From positions 1 through 36,249 of the forward strand of contig JASGFB010000040.1 in the NCBI GenBank assembly GCA_047605765.1: a DNA stretch of 36,249 nucleotides. Reading direction: 5' to 3'. Under the pieces are notes generated by a model. It did not search any database and was not told the DNA's origin. It saw only the letters and a program-made list of their open reading frames with translations. The position numbers were made by a program, and so were the translations under genes. The DNA comes from JBGVSA01 sp047605765 (lineage in GTDB: Bacteria > Pseudomonadota > Gammaproteobacteria > Burkholderiales > Rhodocyclaceae). This document shows, piece after piece, positions 12,700 to 21,239 of this stretch (position 1 is its first letter; each line of letters begins with the position of its first letter).

Positions 12700-13776
12700 T
12701 CAGGCGAGGCGCTGGCCGTTGGCCGGATCGAACCAGTGCAGCCGCCCGGCGGGCAGGCGATAGACGCGCCGCTCGCCGAACGCGGCAATGTCGCTGTCAT
12801 CCTCGGCCACACGCACCACGATGGTGTGCGGGCCGAGGCTGCCGTGTACCAGCCGCTCGCCGCCCAGCGGCTCGACCAGTTGCACTGTCAACGCGATGCC
12901 TTCGTCGGCGGCTTCCAGGTGTTCCGGGCGCAGGCCCAGGATCAGCGGACGTCCGGCCAGATCCGGCCGCGCCTGCGGCAAGGCAATGGCGGCGGCATGG
13001 CCGACGCCGTCGGCGGCAAAATGGGCGCCGTCCGCGCTGAGGGTGCCCGGTATGAGGTTCATCGGCGGCGAGCCGATGAAGGCGGCCACGAAGGTGGTGG
13101 CGGGGGCGCGGTAGACCTCCATCGGCGTACCGATCTGCTCAACGCGGCCGGCATGCATGACCACCATGCGATGGGCCAGTGTCATGGCCTCGACCTGATC
13201 GTGCGTCACGAACAGACTGGTGGTGCCGAGCGTGCGGTGCAGCTTCTGGATTTCGAGGCGCATCTGCACGCGCAGCTTGGCATCGAGATTCGACAGCGGT
13301 TCATCGAAGAGGAACGCCTTGGGCTCGCGCACGATGGCCCGTCCCATGGCGACGCGCTGGCGCTGCCCGCCCGACAACTGCGCCGGACGGCGGGCGAGGA
13401 GCTGCTCAAGTTCGAGGATGCGCGCCGCCGCCGTGACCCGCGTGTGGATCTCTTCGCGCGGCATGCCACGGATCTTCAGGCCATAGGCCATGTTGTCGAA
13501 CACGCTCATGTGCGGATACAGCGCGTAGTTCTGGAACACCATGGCGATGTCGCGATCCTTCGGTTCGAGGGCATTGACCACTCGCCCATCGATGAGGATG
13601 TCCCCCGCCGTGATGGGTTCGAGCCCGGCCACCATGCGCAACAGGCTCGACTTGCCACAACCGGACGGGCCGACGATGACGACGAATTCACCGTCGGCCA
13701 CCGTCATGTCGATGCCATGGATCACCGCCGTGTTGCCGTACGACTTGCGTACGGCGCGAAATTCAAGAGTCGCCAT
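12700..13776 (-). CDS. ugpC: sn-glycerol-3-phosphate ABC transporter ATP-binding protein UgpC
   Basis: A 358-residue ATPase of the MalK/UgpC group. It has Walker A GPSGCGKS (36-43), signature LSGGQRQR (134-141), Walker B AFLFDEP (154-160) and a C-terminal TOBE-type regulatory domain from about residue 240 (PPMNLIPGTL, LGLRPEHL). The first residues MATLEFRAVRKSYG are typical of UgpC. The frame stays open far upstream through ugpE, but the ATG at 13776 is right because the ATPase fold begins there. It powers import through UgpA/UgpE. It is the last gene of ugpB-A-E-C, 32 nt after ugpE. Without ugpQ nearby, transport of glycerophosphodiesters cannot be inferred from context. Confidence 0.94.
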   Translation of the reverse strand: MATLEFRAVRKSYGNTAVIHGIDMTVADGEFVVIVGPSGCGKSSLLRMVAGLEPITAGDILIDGRVVNALEPKDRDIAMVFQNYALYPHMSVFDNMAYGLKIRGMPREEIHTRVTAAARILELEQLLARRPAQLSGGQRQRVAMGRAIVREPKAFLFDEPLSNLDAKLRVQMRLEIQKLHRTLGTTSLFVTHDQVEAMTLAHRMVVMHAGRVEQIGTPMEVYRAPATTFVAAFIGSPPMNLIPGTLSADGAHFAADGVGHAAAIALPQARPDLAGRPLILGLRPEHLEAADEGIALTVQLVEPLGGERLVHGSLGPHTIVVRVAEDDSDIAAFGERRVYRLPAGRLHWFDPANGQRLA

Positions 13777-13808
13777 AGTGATAGGTCGTGAGCCGCCGTC
13801 GGCGGCGT

Positions 13809-14660
13809 TTACTTCTCGGAATCCACCAGCCCCTTGACGAACCAGCGCTGCATGACCAGCACCACCACAGCGGGCGGCAGCATTGCCAGCATGGCGGTGG
13901 CCATGACCAGGTTCCAGTCGGTGGCCGCGTCGCCGCCGCCGGAAATCAATCGTTTGATGCCGATGACGACGGTATACATGTCTTCGCGCGTGGTCACCAG
14001 CAACGGCCATAGGTATTGGTTCCAGCCATAGATGAACAGGATCACGAACAGCGCCGCGATGTTGGTGCGCGACAAGGGCAACACCACGTCGCGGAAAAAC
14101 CGCATCGGTCCGGCGCCATCGATGCGTGCCGCCTCGGCCAGCTCGTCCGGGATCGTCATGAAGAACTGGCGGAACAGGAACGTGGCCGTGGCCGAGGCCA
14201 CCAGCGGCAAGGTCAGCCCCGCATAGCTGTCGAGCAGATGCAGACGGGCCATCACCTCGTAGGTGGGCGAAATGCGCACCTCCACCGGCAGCATCAGCGT
14301 GACGAAGATCATCCAGAAGCAGAACTGGCGTCCGGCAAAGCGGAAATACACCACGGCGAAGGCGGACAGCAGCGAGATGGCGATCTTGCCCAGCGCGATG
14401 GCCAGCGCCATCACCAGGCTGTTGACGAGCATCGGCGCGACGGGGGATTTGGCGGCCGTGACGCTGCCCGCCGTCAGTACCTGATGATAGTTGTCGATGA
14501 GATGCGAGCCCGGCAGCAGCGATACCGGAACGCGCATGACTTCTTCGGCGCTTTGCGTACTGGCGGCGAAGGCCACCCACAGCGGCAGGGCCACCGTGGC
14601 CACGCCGAGCAACAGGATGAAGTGGCTCCAGGCCGTCAGCCAGGGACGATGTTCAACCAT
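13809..14660 (-). CDS. ugpE: sn-glycerol-3-phosphate ABC transporter permease UgpE
   Basis: A 283-residue inner-membrane permease of the binding-protein-dependent type with six membrane helices. The EAA coupling loop is seen as ELAEAARIDGAGPMRFF (about 175-191), and the N-terminus carries the periplasmic segment STQSAEEVMRVPVSLLPG usual for UgpE. Its ATG overlaps the ugpA stop as ATGA, so the two permease subunits are likely made in equal amounts. It forms the translocation path together with UgpA. The gene lies between ugpA and ugpC in the standard order. Confidence 0.94.
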   Translation of the reverse strand: MVEHRPWLTAWSHFILLLGVATVALPLWVAFAASTQSAEEVMRVPVSLLPGSHLIDNYHQVLTAGSVTAAKSPVAPMLVNSLVMALAIALGKIAISLLSAFAVVYFRFAGRQFCFWMIFVTLMLPVEVRISPTYEVMARLHLLDSYAGLTLPLVASATATFLFRQFFMTIPDELAEAARIDGAGPMRFFRDVVLPLSRTNIAALFVILFIYGWNQYLWPLLVTTREDMYTVVIGIKRLISGGGDAATDWNLVMATAMLAMLPPAVVVLVMQRWFVKGLVDSEK

Positions 14661-15541
14661 CAGTACTGCACCTTGCGTTCGATGAAGCGGAACTGCACCA
14701 CCGTCAGGGCGACGACGATCGCCATCAGGATCACCGATTGCGCCGCCGACGAGCCGGCATCGCCGCCCTTGAAACCGTCATAGAAGGCTTTGTATACGAG
14801 GATCTTGGTGGCTTGCCCCGGCCCGCCCTGGGTGGTGGCGTCGATGATGGCGAAGGTGTCGAAGAAGGCATACACCAGGTTGACCACCAGCAGGAAGAAC
14901 GTGGTGGGCGCCAGCAGGGGAAACACGATGGTGTGAAAGCGCTTGGCCGGGCCGGCGCCATCGATGGCGGCCGCCTCGATCAGCGAGCGCGGGATGGATT
15001 GCAACCCGGCCAGAAAGAACAGGAAGTTATAGCTGATCTGCTTCCATACCGCGGCCAGCACCACCAGCGTCATGGCGTGGGTCGAATCGAGATGGTGATC
15101 CCACTGGATGCCCGCCTGGCGCAGCCAGATGGCCACGATGCCCATGCCTGGCGCAAAGAGAAAGGACCACAGTACGCCGACGACGGCGGGGGCCACGGCG
15201 TAAGGCAGGATCAGCAGCGTCTGGTACACATGCGCCAGGCGTGCCACGCGATCGCACATGACCGCCAGCACCAGCGAGATCGACAGGCCCAGCCCCGTCA
15301 CCAGCAGCGAGAACAACGCCGTGGTGCCGAACGAGGCCAGATACAACGGGTCGTGCCACAGATCCTGGAAATTGGTCAGTCCGCCAAACCGCACCGAGTC
15401 GCCGAACACGTCCTGGATCAGCACCGACTGATACAGGGCCTGGGCCGCCGGCCAGAAGAAGAACAGCAGCGTGACGGCCAACTGCGGCGCGACCAGCGCG
15501 TAGGGTAGCCAGCGGGATTGGAAGAGGACGCGTTTTTCCAT
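14660..15541 (-). CDS. ugpA: sn-glycerol-3-phosphate ABC transporter permease UgpA
   Basis: A 293-residue permease with six membrane helices, starting MEKRVLFQSRWLPYALVAPQ, which is close to known UgpA. The family stretch FFFWPAAQALYQSVLIQDVFG follows and the coupling loop is SLIEAAAIDGAGPAKRFH (about 198-215). With UgpE it forms the channel for glycerol 3-phosphate. It begins 51 nt after ugpB, and that gap contains a hairpin that may lower its expression relative to the binding protein. Its stop overlaps the ugpE start. Confidence 0.94.
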   Translation of the reverse strand: MEKRVLFQSRWLPYALVAPQLAVTLLFFFWPAAQALYQSVLIQDVFGDSVRFGGLTNFQDLWHDPLYLASFGTTALFSLLVTGLGLSISLVLAVMCDRVARLAHVYQTLLILPYAVAPAVVGVLWSFLFAPGMGIVAIWLRQAGIQWDHHLDSTHAMTLVVLAAVWKQISYNFLFFLAGLQSIPRSLIEAAAIDGAGPAKRFHTIVFPLLAPTTFFLLVVNLVYAFFDTFAIIDATTQGGPGQATKILVYKAFYDGFKGGDAGSSAAQSVILMAIVVALTVVQFRFIERKVQY

Positions 15542-15550
15542 GCAACCGTA

Positions 15551-15573
15551 CCGGGCGCGCAGGGGGCGCCCGG
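15551..15573 (-). other. Intercistronic hairpin between ugpB and ugpA
   Basis: On the minus strand CCGGGCGC (15573-15566) pairs perfectly with GCGCCCGG (15558-15551) around a 7-nt loop. There is no T tract. Such hairpins after binding-protein genes often stabilise the upstream message, giving more binding protein than permease. Confidence 0.6.
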
Positions 15574-15592
15574 CGTATAGGGTGGGAAAGGG

Positions 15593-16903
15593 CTAGCGGT
15601 TGGCGCGCGAGAACTTGTCCAGCTCGGCGTTGCCGCGCTGCACGGCGGTATCGAGCGCCTGTTGCGCGCTCTTCTGGCCGTTCCACACCGATTCAAGTTC
15701 TTCATCCACGACATTGCGGATCTGGACGAAGTTGCCCAGGCGGATGCCGCGCGAGTGGGTGGTCGTCTTGGTGATCATCTGCTTGACCGCCACGTCCGTC
15801 CCCGGGTTCTTGTCGTAGAAGCCGCTCTTGCGCGTCAGCTCATAGGCGGCCAGCGTCAGCGGCAGGTAGCCGGTCTGCTGGTGCCATTCGGCCTGCACCT
15901 CGGGGCGCGACAGGAAGCTGAAGAACTTGGCCACGCCCTTGTAGTCGGCCGCGCTCTTGCCGCCCATCACCCACAGGCTGGCACCGCCGATGACGGTGTT
16001 CTGCGGCGCACCCGGCACGTCGGGGTAGTAAGGCAGCGGGGCCACGCCGAAATCGAACTTGGCGTTGCGCTTGATGTTGCCGTAGGCGGCCGACGACGAG
16101 GTCAGCATGGCGCATTCGCCGCTGTAGAACTTGGCTTCCGGCTCGTTCTTGCGACCGGCATAGGTGAACAACCCCTGGCGCATCCAGTTCTGCATGTCGG
16201 CGATGTGGCGCACGTGCAGGGCCGAGTTGAACACCAGGCGCGGGTTGTTGCCGTCCAGGCCGTTGCCTTGCGTGGCAAAAGCCACGTTATGCCAGGTGGA
16301 AAAACTCTCCAATTGCACCCAGGACTGCCAGCCGGTGGTGTACGCGCAACCGTAGCCCGACAGCTTGAGCTTGGCGGCGGTGGCCGTCAGCTCGCCCCAG
16401 GTCGCCGGCGGTTTGGCCGGATCGAGGCCGGCCTTGCGGAAGGCGTCCTTGTTGTAGAAGAAGGTGGTGGTGGAGCTGTTGAACGGCAGTGACAGCATCT
16501 TGCCGTTGCGATCGGTGTAGTAGCCCGCGACGGCCGGCACATACGCCTTGGGGTCGAATTTCTCGCCCGCTTCGCTCATCAATTGGTAGACCGGCTTGAT
16601 GGCCTTGCCGGCCGACATCATGGTGGCCGTGCCCACTTCGAACACCTGCAGGATGTGCGGCGCATTGCCGGCGCGGTAGGCAGCCACCGCCGCCGCCATG
16701 GATTCGTCATAGGCGCCCTTGAAGACCGGCACCACTTTGTAGTCGGACTGGCTGGCGTTGAACTGGGTGGCCAGATCGTTGACGCGGTCGCCCAATGCGC
16801 CCGTCATGGAATGCCACCACTGCACCTCAACCACCGCCTGAGCGGCGCCTGCCGCAATCAGACCCAGCGCCGCCACTGCGACGCGGATGCACTGCCTGTT
16901 CAT
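15593..16903 (-). CDS. ugpB: sn-glycerol-3-phosphate ABC transporter periplasmic binding protein UgpB
   Basis: A 436-residue extracellular solute-binding protein (family 1). It has a signal peptide, MNRQCIRVAVAALGLIAAGAAQA, and the mature start VVEVQWWHSMTGALGDRV, very typical of UgpB. Other family stretches are FNASQSDYKVVPVFKGAYDE, LSLPFNSSTTTFFYNKDAF and the FSFLSRPEVQAEWHQQTGYL near residue 330. The frame is open for 83 more codons upstream, but the ATG at 16903 is chosen because the signal peptide begins there and GGGGAG lies 7 nt before it. It captures glycerol 3-phosphate in the periplasm. I saw no PhoB box in the 238 nt upstream, so phosphate control is not supported by what I can see. 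Confidence 0.94.
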   Translation of the reverse strand: MNRQCIRVAVAALGLIAAGAAQAVVEVQWWHSMTGALGDRVNDLATQFNASQSDYKVVPVFKGAYDESMAAAVAAYRAGNAPHILQVFEVGTATMMSAGKAIKPVYQLMSEAGEKFDPKAYVPAVAGYYTDRNGKMLSLPFNSSTTTFFYNKDAFRKAGLDPAKPPATWGELTATAAKLKLSGYGCAYTTGWQSWVQLESFSTWHNVAFATQGNGLDGNNPRLVFNSALHVRHIADMQNWMRQGLFTYAGRKNEPEAKFYSGECAMLTSSSAAYGNIKRNAKFDFGVAPLPYYPDVPGAPQNTVIGGASLWVMGGKSAADYKGVAKFFSFLSRPEVQAEWHQQTGYLPLTLAAYELTRKSGFYDKNPGTDVAVKQMITKTTTHSRGIRLGNFVQIRNVVDEELESVWNGQKSAQQALDTAVQRGNAELDKFSRANR

Positions 16904-16910
16904 GGACGCT

Positions 16911-16923
16911 CTCCCCAATTGGG
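16911..16923. promoter_or_regulatory. Palindrome overlapping the ugpB Shine-Dalgarno
   Basis: CCCAATTGGG (16914-16923) is a perfect 10-bp palindrome that overlaps the GGGGAG Shine-Dalgarno of ugpB (16916-16911 on the minus strand). It might be an operator half or affect ribosome access. No function is known to me. Confidence 0.3.
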
Positions 16924-17096
16924 TAAATGGCGCACACTGCTGGACGGATGTTGCAGGCCGATGACGTGGCGCGGCCAACGCCGGTGCCGACCATAAAGAA
17001 GTGCGGACGCGGTGCCCATCAGGGTTTACCGACGCCGTCTGGCCGCGCGAGGCCGACGCTTGGTATGGCGGGCATGACGCCGGTACGGCAGCTTGC

Positions 17097-17102
17097 GATA
17101 AT
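17097..17102 (+). promoter_or_regulatory. Candidate extended -10 for the DUF2238 gene
   Basis: TTGCGATAAT provides a TG one base before GATAAT, an extended -10 form, about 40 nt before the ATG at 17142. There is no convincing -35. Confidence 0.35.
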
Positions 17103-17141
17103 GCGCACTGTTTTTTCAGATGCCCCGGCACGGGCCAAGGT

Positions 17142-17762
17142 ATGTCACGCACAGCGTATCTGGTTGGCGCCTCCGCGTTGATCGCGATCTTCCTGGTGTT
17201 CTCCGGGCTGCGCGCCTACGACATCGTCACCTGGGCGATGGAGGTTGCGCCCGTGCTCATCGTCCTGCCTCTGCTGTGGGTGACCTACGCGCGCTACCCG
17301 CTGACCAACCTGTTGTACGCATGCATCGTCCTGCATGCCGTCGTGCTGATCGTGGGAGGCATGTACACGTACGCGCGAGTGCCCTTGGGGTTCGACCTGC
17401 AAAGCCTGTTCGGACTGACGCGCAACCCTTACGACAAGATCGGCCATTTCGTGCAGGGCTTCGTGCCGGCGCTGGCGGTGCGCGAAATCCTCATCCGCGG
17501 CGCCTACGTGCGCGGCCGGCGCATGCTGGTGTTCGTGGTCATGTGCATCGTGCTGGCGGTCAGCGCCAGCTATGAACTCATCGAATGGGGCGCCGCCGAA
17601 GCCCTTGAGCAGGACGCCGACGATTTCCTCGGAACCCAGGGCGACCCCTGGGACACTCAATCCGACATGCTGACTGCGCTGATCGGTGCAGTGGTGTCGC
17701 TGACCGTGTGCAGCCGCCTGCATGATCGACAACTGGCTGCCGTCGACACCGAGCGCGCCTAG
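17142..17762 (+). CDS. DUF2238 family (YjdF-like) membrane protein
   Basis: A 206-residue protein with about six membrane segments. Two family marks are clear: NPYDKIGHFVQGFVPALAVREIL (about 105-127) with a conserved histidine, and ASYELIEWGAAEALEQDADDFLGTQGDPWDTQSDM (about 145-180) with several acidic residues. These identify DUF2238, the YjdF-type family, for which no biochemical role is established. The start at 17142 has AAGG almost touching it, so the true start could be a few codons away; the frame is open back to 17001. Its stop codon shares the palindrome CTAG with the convergent AraC-family gene. No functional link to either neighbour is evident. Confidence 0.85.
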   Translation: MSRTAYLVGASALIAIFLVFSGLRAYDIVTWAMEVAPVLIVLPLLWVTYARYPLTNLLYACIVLHAVVLIVGGMYTYARVPLGFDLQSLFGLTRNPYDKIGHFVQGFVPALAVREILIRGAYVRGRRMLVFVVMCIVLAVSASYELIEWGAAEALEQDADDFLGTQGDPWDTQSDMLTALIGAVVSLTVCSRLHDRQLAAVDTERA

Positions 17763-18535
17763 CGAAAATAGGCGCTCGGCGGCACGCCGAACTGCTTGCG
17801 AAACATGGTGGCGAAGGCGGTCGGGCTGGCATAGCCCAGTTCGAGCGCGATATCGACGATGCGCGCGCCGGCGGCGAGCAGCTCCAGTGCCGCCAGCAAG
17901 CGCGCCTGCTGCCGCCACTGACTGAAGTTCATGCCGGTCTCCCGCAGGAACAGACGATGAATGGTCTTGGCATCGACACCCACGCGCGCCGCCCACCCCG
18001 CCAGTGTCGTGTTGTCGTCGAGCGCCCCCGACAGCGCGTCGCAGAGGGCGCGCAGGCGCGCATCGGATGGTTGCGGCAAGTGCAGTGGCAGCGTTGGCAT
18101 GTGGATGACTTCATCGATGAGCAGCCGCATCAGGCGGCCGTCGCGTGAGTCTTCCGCGTAGGGCACGCGCACTTCGACCGCAGCCAGGATCAGCTCGCGC
18201 AGCAGCGGCGAGATGCCCAGCACGGTGCACTCGGTGGGCAGATCGGGCGCGGCGGTAGGCTGGATGAAGGCGGTGCGCATCTTGACGTTGCCGACCATGC
18301 GGATCCAATGATCGGTACGGGCCGGCATCCACAGGCCACGCGTCGGTGGCACCACCCATTGCCCCTGATCGGTACTCACCACCATGACCCCGTGCACGGC
18401 GTGGATCAATTGCACCGTCGGGTGCTGGTGGCGCGGCGTGGCGCCGCCCGAAGGATAGTCGCTGGCCAGCGCCGTGACCGGGCTGGCCAATCGGTCGAAA
18501 CCGGTGAGAATTGATCTGACGGGGAGCGCGTCCAT
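17759..18535 (-). CDS. AraC family transcriptional regulator
   Basis: A 258-residue regulator. The N-terminal half is a cupin-like sensor (HQHPTVQLIHAVHGVMVVST, then PPTRGLWMPARTDHWIRM) and the C-terminal 90 residues hold the double helix-turn-helix, with AARVGVDAKTIHRLFLRETGMNFSQW and IVDIALELGYASPTAFATMFRKQFG ending in GVPPSAYF, the classic AraC signature. The ATG at 18535 is preferred; a TTG at 18550 in the same frame is possible and neither has a good Shine-Dalgarno. It is divergent from the Fsr-like exporter gene with 171 nt between, a common pairing in which the regulator controls the exporter. Its ligand is unknown. Its stop overlaps the DUF2238 stop. Confidence 0.9.
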   Translation of the reverse strand: MDALPVRSILTGFDRLASPVTALASDYPSGGATPRHQHPTVQLIHAVHGVMVVSTDQGQWVVPPTRGLWMPARTDHWIRMVGNVKMRTAFIQPTAAPDLPTECTVLGISPLLRELILAAVEVRVPYAEDSRDGRLMRLLIDEVIHMPTLPLHLPQPSDARLRALCDALSGALDDNTTLAGWAARVGVDAKTIHRLFLRETGMNFSQWRQQARLLAALELLAAGARIVDIALELGYASPTAFATMFRKQFGVPPSAYFR

Positions 18536-18706
18536 GGCAAGAATGCCCAAAATGCAAAGCTTGGTTCCCTATTCTCGCAGGACGGGCGTGGTGTTGGCGA
18601 GTAGGCTGCGTATCCGATCCCCTGTGTGCCACGACGCACCGCGGGCCGGGAGGTCTCCCCGAATGCCTGAGGGCTGTGCGCCCCGACCCCAATAGAGAGC
18701 ATCATC

Positions 18707-19930
18707 ATGCAAAACAATCTTGGCGCGGCCCCCGCCGCGACCTCCACGCCAAGCGCCGAACGTACCGGCTTCAGAGTGCTCGGCGCCATCAGCTTTTCGC
18801 ACTTCCTCAACGACATGATCCAGTCGTTGATCCTGGCCATCTATCCGATGCTCAAGGGGAGCTTTCACCTGAGCTTCGCGCAGATCGGCCTGATCACGCT
18901 GACTTACCAGATCACCGCCTCGCTGCTGCAGCCGCTGATTGGCCTGTACACCGACAAGCACCCCAAGCCGTATTCGCTGGTCTTCGGCATGGGCAGCACG
19001 CTGGTGGGCCTGCTCCTGATGGCGAGCGCCACCACCTACGGCATGCTGTTGGTGGCCGCCGCCCTGGTCGGCACGGGCTCTTCGGTGTTCCATCCGGAAT
19101 CGTCGCGCGTGGCACGCATGGCTTCCGGCGGGCGCCATGGGCTGGCGCAGTCGATCTTCCAGGTCGGCGGCAACGGCGGCGCCGCCATGGGGCCGCTGCT
19201 GGCGGCCTGGATCGTCATCCCGCACGGGCAGAGCAGCCTGGCGTGGTTCTCGCTGGCCGCGCTGTGCGCCATGGCGGTGCTGTGGCAGGTCGGCCACTGG
19301 TACAAGGCACATCAGGCGCAACGCGCCGCCCGCCCCAAGAGCGCGCAGACCCCTGTGCAGCGCCTGCCGACGCGGACCATCGCGGGAGCCATGCTGATCC
19401 TGCTGGTGCTGGTCTTTTCCAAGTACTTCTACATCGCCAGCATCAGCAGCTATTACATCTTCTACCTGATGGGCAAGTTCGGCCTGTCGGTGCAGTCGGC
19501 CCAGGTGCACCTGTTCTGGTTCCTGTTTGCCGTGGCGCTGGGCACCATCCTCGGCGGCCCCATTGGCGACCGCATCGGCCGCAAGCGCGTCATCTGGGTG
19601 TCGATCCTCGGCTGCGCGCCCTTCACGCTGGCGCTGCCGCACGTGGGCCTGATGTGGACCGGTGTTTTGGTGTTCATCATCGGCTTCATCCTGGCGTCGG
19701 CCTTCTCGGCCATCCTGGTGTTCGCGCAGGAACTGGTGCCCGGCAAGGTGGGCACGGTGTCGGGCCTGTTCTTTGGCCTGGCCTTCGGCATGGGGGGCAT
19801 CGGCGCGGCCGTGCTGGGGCAGCTGGCCGACCACTACGGCATCGACTACGTCTATCAGTTGTGCGCCTATCTGCCGCTGCTGGGCCTGCTGACGGCCTTG
19901 CTGCCGGACGTGCGGCGCTCACACGCCTGA
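18707..19930 (+). CDS. MFS transporter, fosmidomycin resistance protein (Fsr) family
   Basis: A 407-residue major facilitator protein with twelve membrane helices. The first helix region ISFSHFLNDMIQSLILAIYPMLK and the loop GIGSSVFHPESSRVARMA-like stretch (VGTGSSVFHPESSRVARMA, about 122-140) are typical of the Fsr group, as is FYLMGKFGLSVQSAQVHLF in the second half. E. coli Fsr exports fosmidomycin; natural substrates of relatives are mostly unknown. It lies divergent from an AraC-family gene. A hairpin without T tract follows the stop at 19943. The Shine-Dalgarno is modest (GAGAG 9 nt before the ATG). A drug-efflux function is inferred from family only. Confidence 0.87.
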   Translation: MQNNLGAAPAATSTPSAERTGFRVLGAISFSHFLNDMIQSLILAIYPMLKGSFHLSFAQIGLITLTYQITASLLQPLIGLYTDKHPKPYSLVFGMGSTLVGLLLMASATTYGMLLVAAALVGTGSSVFHPESSRVARMASGGRHGLAQSIFQVGGNGGAAMGPLLAAWIVIPHGQSSLAWFSLAALCAMAVLWQVGHWYKAHQAQRAARPKSAQTPVQRLPTRTIAGAMLILLVLVFSKYFYIASISSYYIFYLMGKFGLSVQSAQVHLFWFLFAVALGTILGGPIGDRIGRKRVIWVSILGCAPFTLALPHVGLMWTGVLVFIIGFILASAFSAILVFAQELVPGKVGTVSGLFFGLAFGMGGIGAAVLGQLADHYGIDYVYQLCAYLPLLGLLTALLPDVRRSHA

Positions 19931-19942
19931 TGCCACCGTTCG

Positions 19943-19961
19943 CCCCTGCCGACGGCAGGGG
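19943..19961. terminator. Terminator-like hairpin after the Fsr-like gene
   Basis: Perfect 8-bp stem CCCCTGCC (19943-19950) and GGCAGGGG (19954-19961) with a 3-nt loop, between convergent fsr-like and pncB genes. There is no T run on either side, so it may be a Rho-linked or bidirectional stop rather than a strong intrinsic terminator. Confidence 0.45.
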
Positions 19962-20033
19962 GGATGACGGCGATGTCATAGGGATTGGGCGATACGTATC
20001 TGCAGCGCGGACGAATGAGCGCCCGGCGGGGCC

Positions 20034-21239
20034 TTATCGGCTGAATACCTGCCGCAGGTAGGCCAGGAAGGTTTCGTCGTTGCACATGGTCTTGCCCGGC
20101 GAATCCGACAGCTTGGCCACCGATTGCTCATTGCACGACACCATTTTCATGACGATGTTGAGCGGCGGGTGCGGGGTGTCGTTGGTCAGATTGGTGCCGA
20201 TGCCGAAGCTGGCGCTGATGCGGCCGGAAAAATGGCGGTACAGGTCGATGGCGCGCGGCAGGTCGAGCGCATCGGAGAACACCAGCCGTTTGGTGGCCGG
20301 ATCGATGCGCAGCTTTTCGTAGTGGGCAATGGCCTTTTCACCCCATTCCACCGGATCGCCCGAATCGTGGCGCAGGCCATCGAAGAGCTTGGCGAAGTAG
20401 AGATCGAAGTCGCGCAGGAAGGCGTCCATGCCGACGACATCGGTCAGCGCCACCCCCAGATCGCCGCGGAATTCCTGCACCCAGCCTTCCAGCGCGGCCT
20501 TCTGGAAATCACGCAGTCGGATCCCCAATGCCTGGAACGCCTGCAGATATTCATGCGCCATGGTGCCGATGGGCGTGATGCCCAACTGTTTGGCCAGGTA
20601 CACGTTCGAGGTGCCGCGAAAGAGCAGGGGGATCTCATGGTGCAGCGTGCTCACCACTTCGTCGTGCCACGCGCGGCAGTAGCGGCGGCGCAGGCCGAAA
20701 TCGAAGAAATTGAACGGATGGCGCGTGTTGGCCAGCAGCTCATTCTGCAATCCGCGCAAGAGCGTGATTTTGTCGTCCAGGCGCTGGCGCATGGTGGCCA
20801 TGAACCCGTCATCGGTCGGCAGGCGGCGGAAATACAGCTCGTTAACGGTATACAGCACGAAGATCTCGAAGCCCATCACGTGCACCAGCGGGCCTTTGGC
20901 GCGGATGACCAGGTCATCGCCTTCGGTGCTGATGGACAGAAAGCGCCGCTGGAAGCGGAACACCGACAGGAAATCCACGAAATCGCTCTTCAGGAAGCGC
21001 AGCCCGCCCAGGTAGTCGAGCTCGTCCTGCTGAAAGCTCATGGCGCACAAGCGCTCGATTTCTTCTTCGAGCTCCTGGCGCAACTGCGCCAGCGGATAAG
21101 CCGGGTGGTTGCGGCACAGGAAGGCGTATTCGGCCTGCGCACCCGGGTAGCTGTGGAGGAGGGCCTGCCACATCGAAAACTTGTAGAGGTCGTTTTCGAG
21201 CAGGCTGCGGACGATGGGGCGGTGGCGGAGAGACGTCAT
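20034..21239 (-). CDS. pncB: Nicotinate phosphoribosyltransferase PncB
   Basis: A 401-residue enzyme of the NAD salvage pathway; it joins nicotinate and PRPP to nicotinate mononucleotide with help from ATP. Recognisable parts are RSLLENDLYKFSMWQALLHS at the start, FNFFDFGLRRRYCRAWHDEV (176-195), the catalytic histidine at 229 in IGTMAHEYLQAF, and DSGDPVEWGEKAIAHYEKL further on, which together are diagnostic for PncB. The length matches the E. coli enzyme. The ATG at 21239 is followed directly by the family N-terminus. It stands alone between two genes of opposite direction. Confidence 0.96.
   Translation of the reverse strand: MTSLRHRPIVRSLLENDLYKFSMWQALLHSYPGAQAEYAFLCRNHPAYPLAQLRQELEEEIERLCAMSFQQDELDYLGGLRFLKSDFVDFLSVFRFQRRFLSISTEGDDLVIRAKGPLVHVMGFEIFVLYTVNELYFRRLPTDDGFMATMRQRLDDKITLLRGLQNELLANTRHPFNFFDFGLRRRYCRAWHDEVVSTLHHEIPLLFRGTSNVYLAKQLGITPIGTMAHEYLQAFQALGIRLRDFQKAALEGWVQEFRGDLGVALTDVVGMDAFLRDFDLYFAKLFDGLRHDSGDPVEWGEKAIAHYEKLRIDPATKRLVFSDALDLPRAIDLYRHFSGRISASFGIGTNLTNDTPHPPLNIVMKMVSCNEQSVAKLSDSPGKTMCNDETFLAYLRQVFSR

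Noticed and set aside
13777..14580. Extension of ugpC upstream to make a 626-residue protein.
   Set aside because: The added part is ugpE read in another frame; the ATPase family N-terminus and normal length fit the ATG at 13776.
18536..18550. A TTG start at 18550 for the AraC-family gene.
   Set aside because: It adds only five residues, has no better ribosome site than the ATG at 18535, and the family start does not require it.
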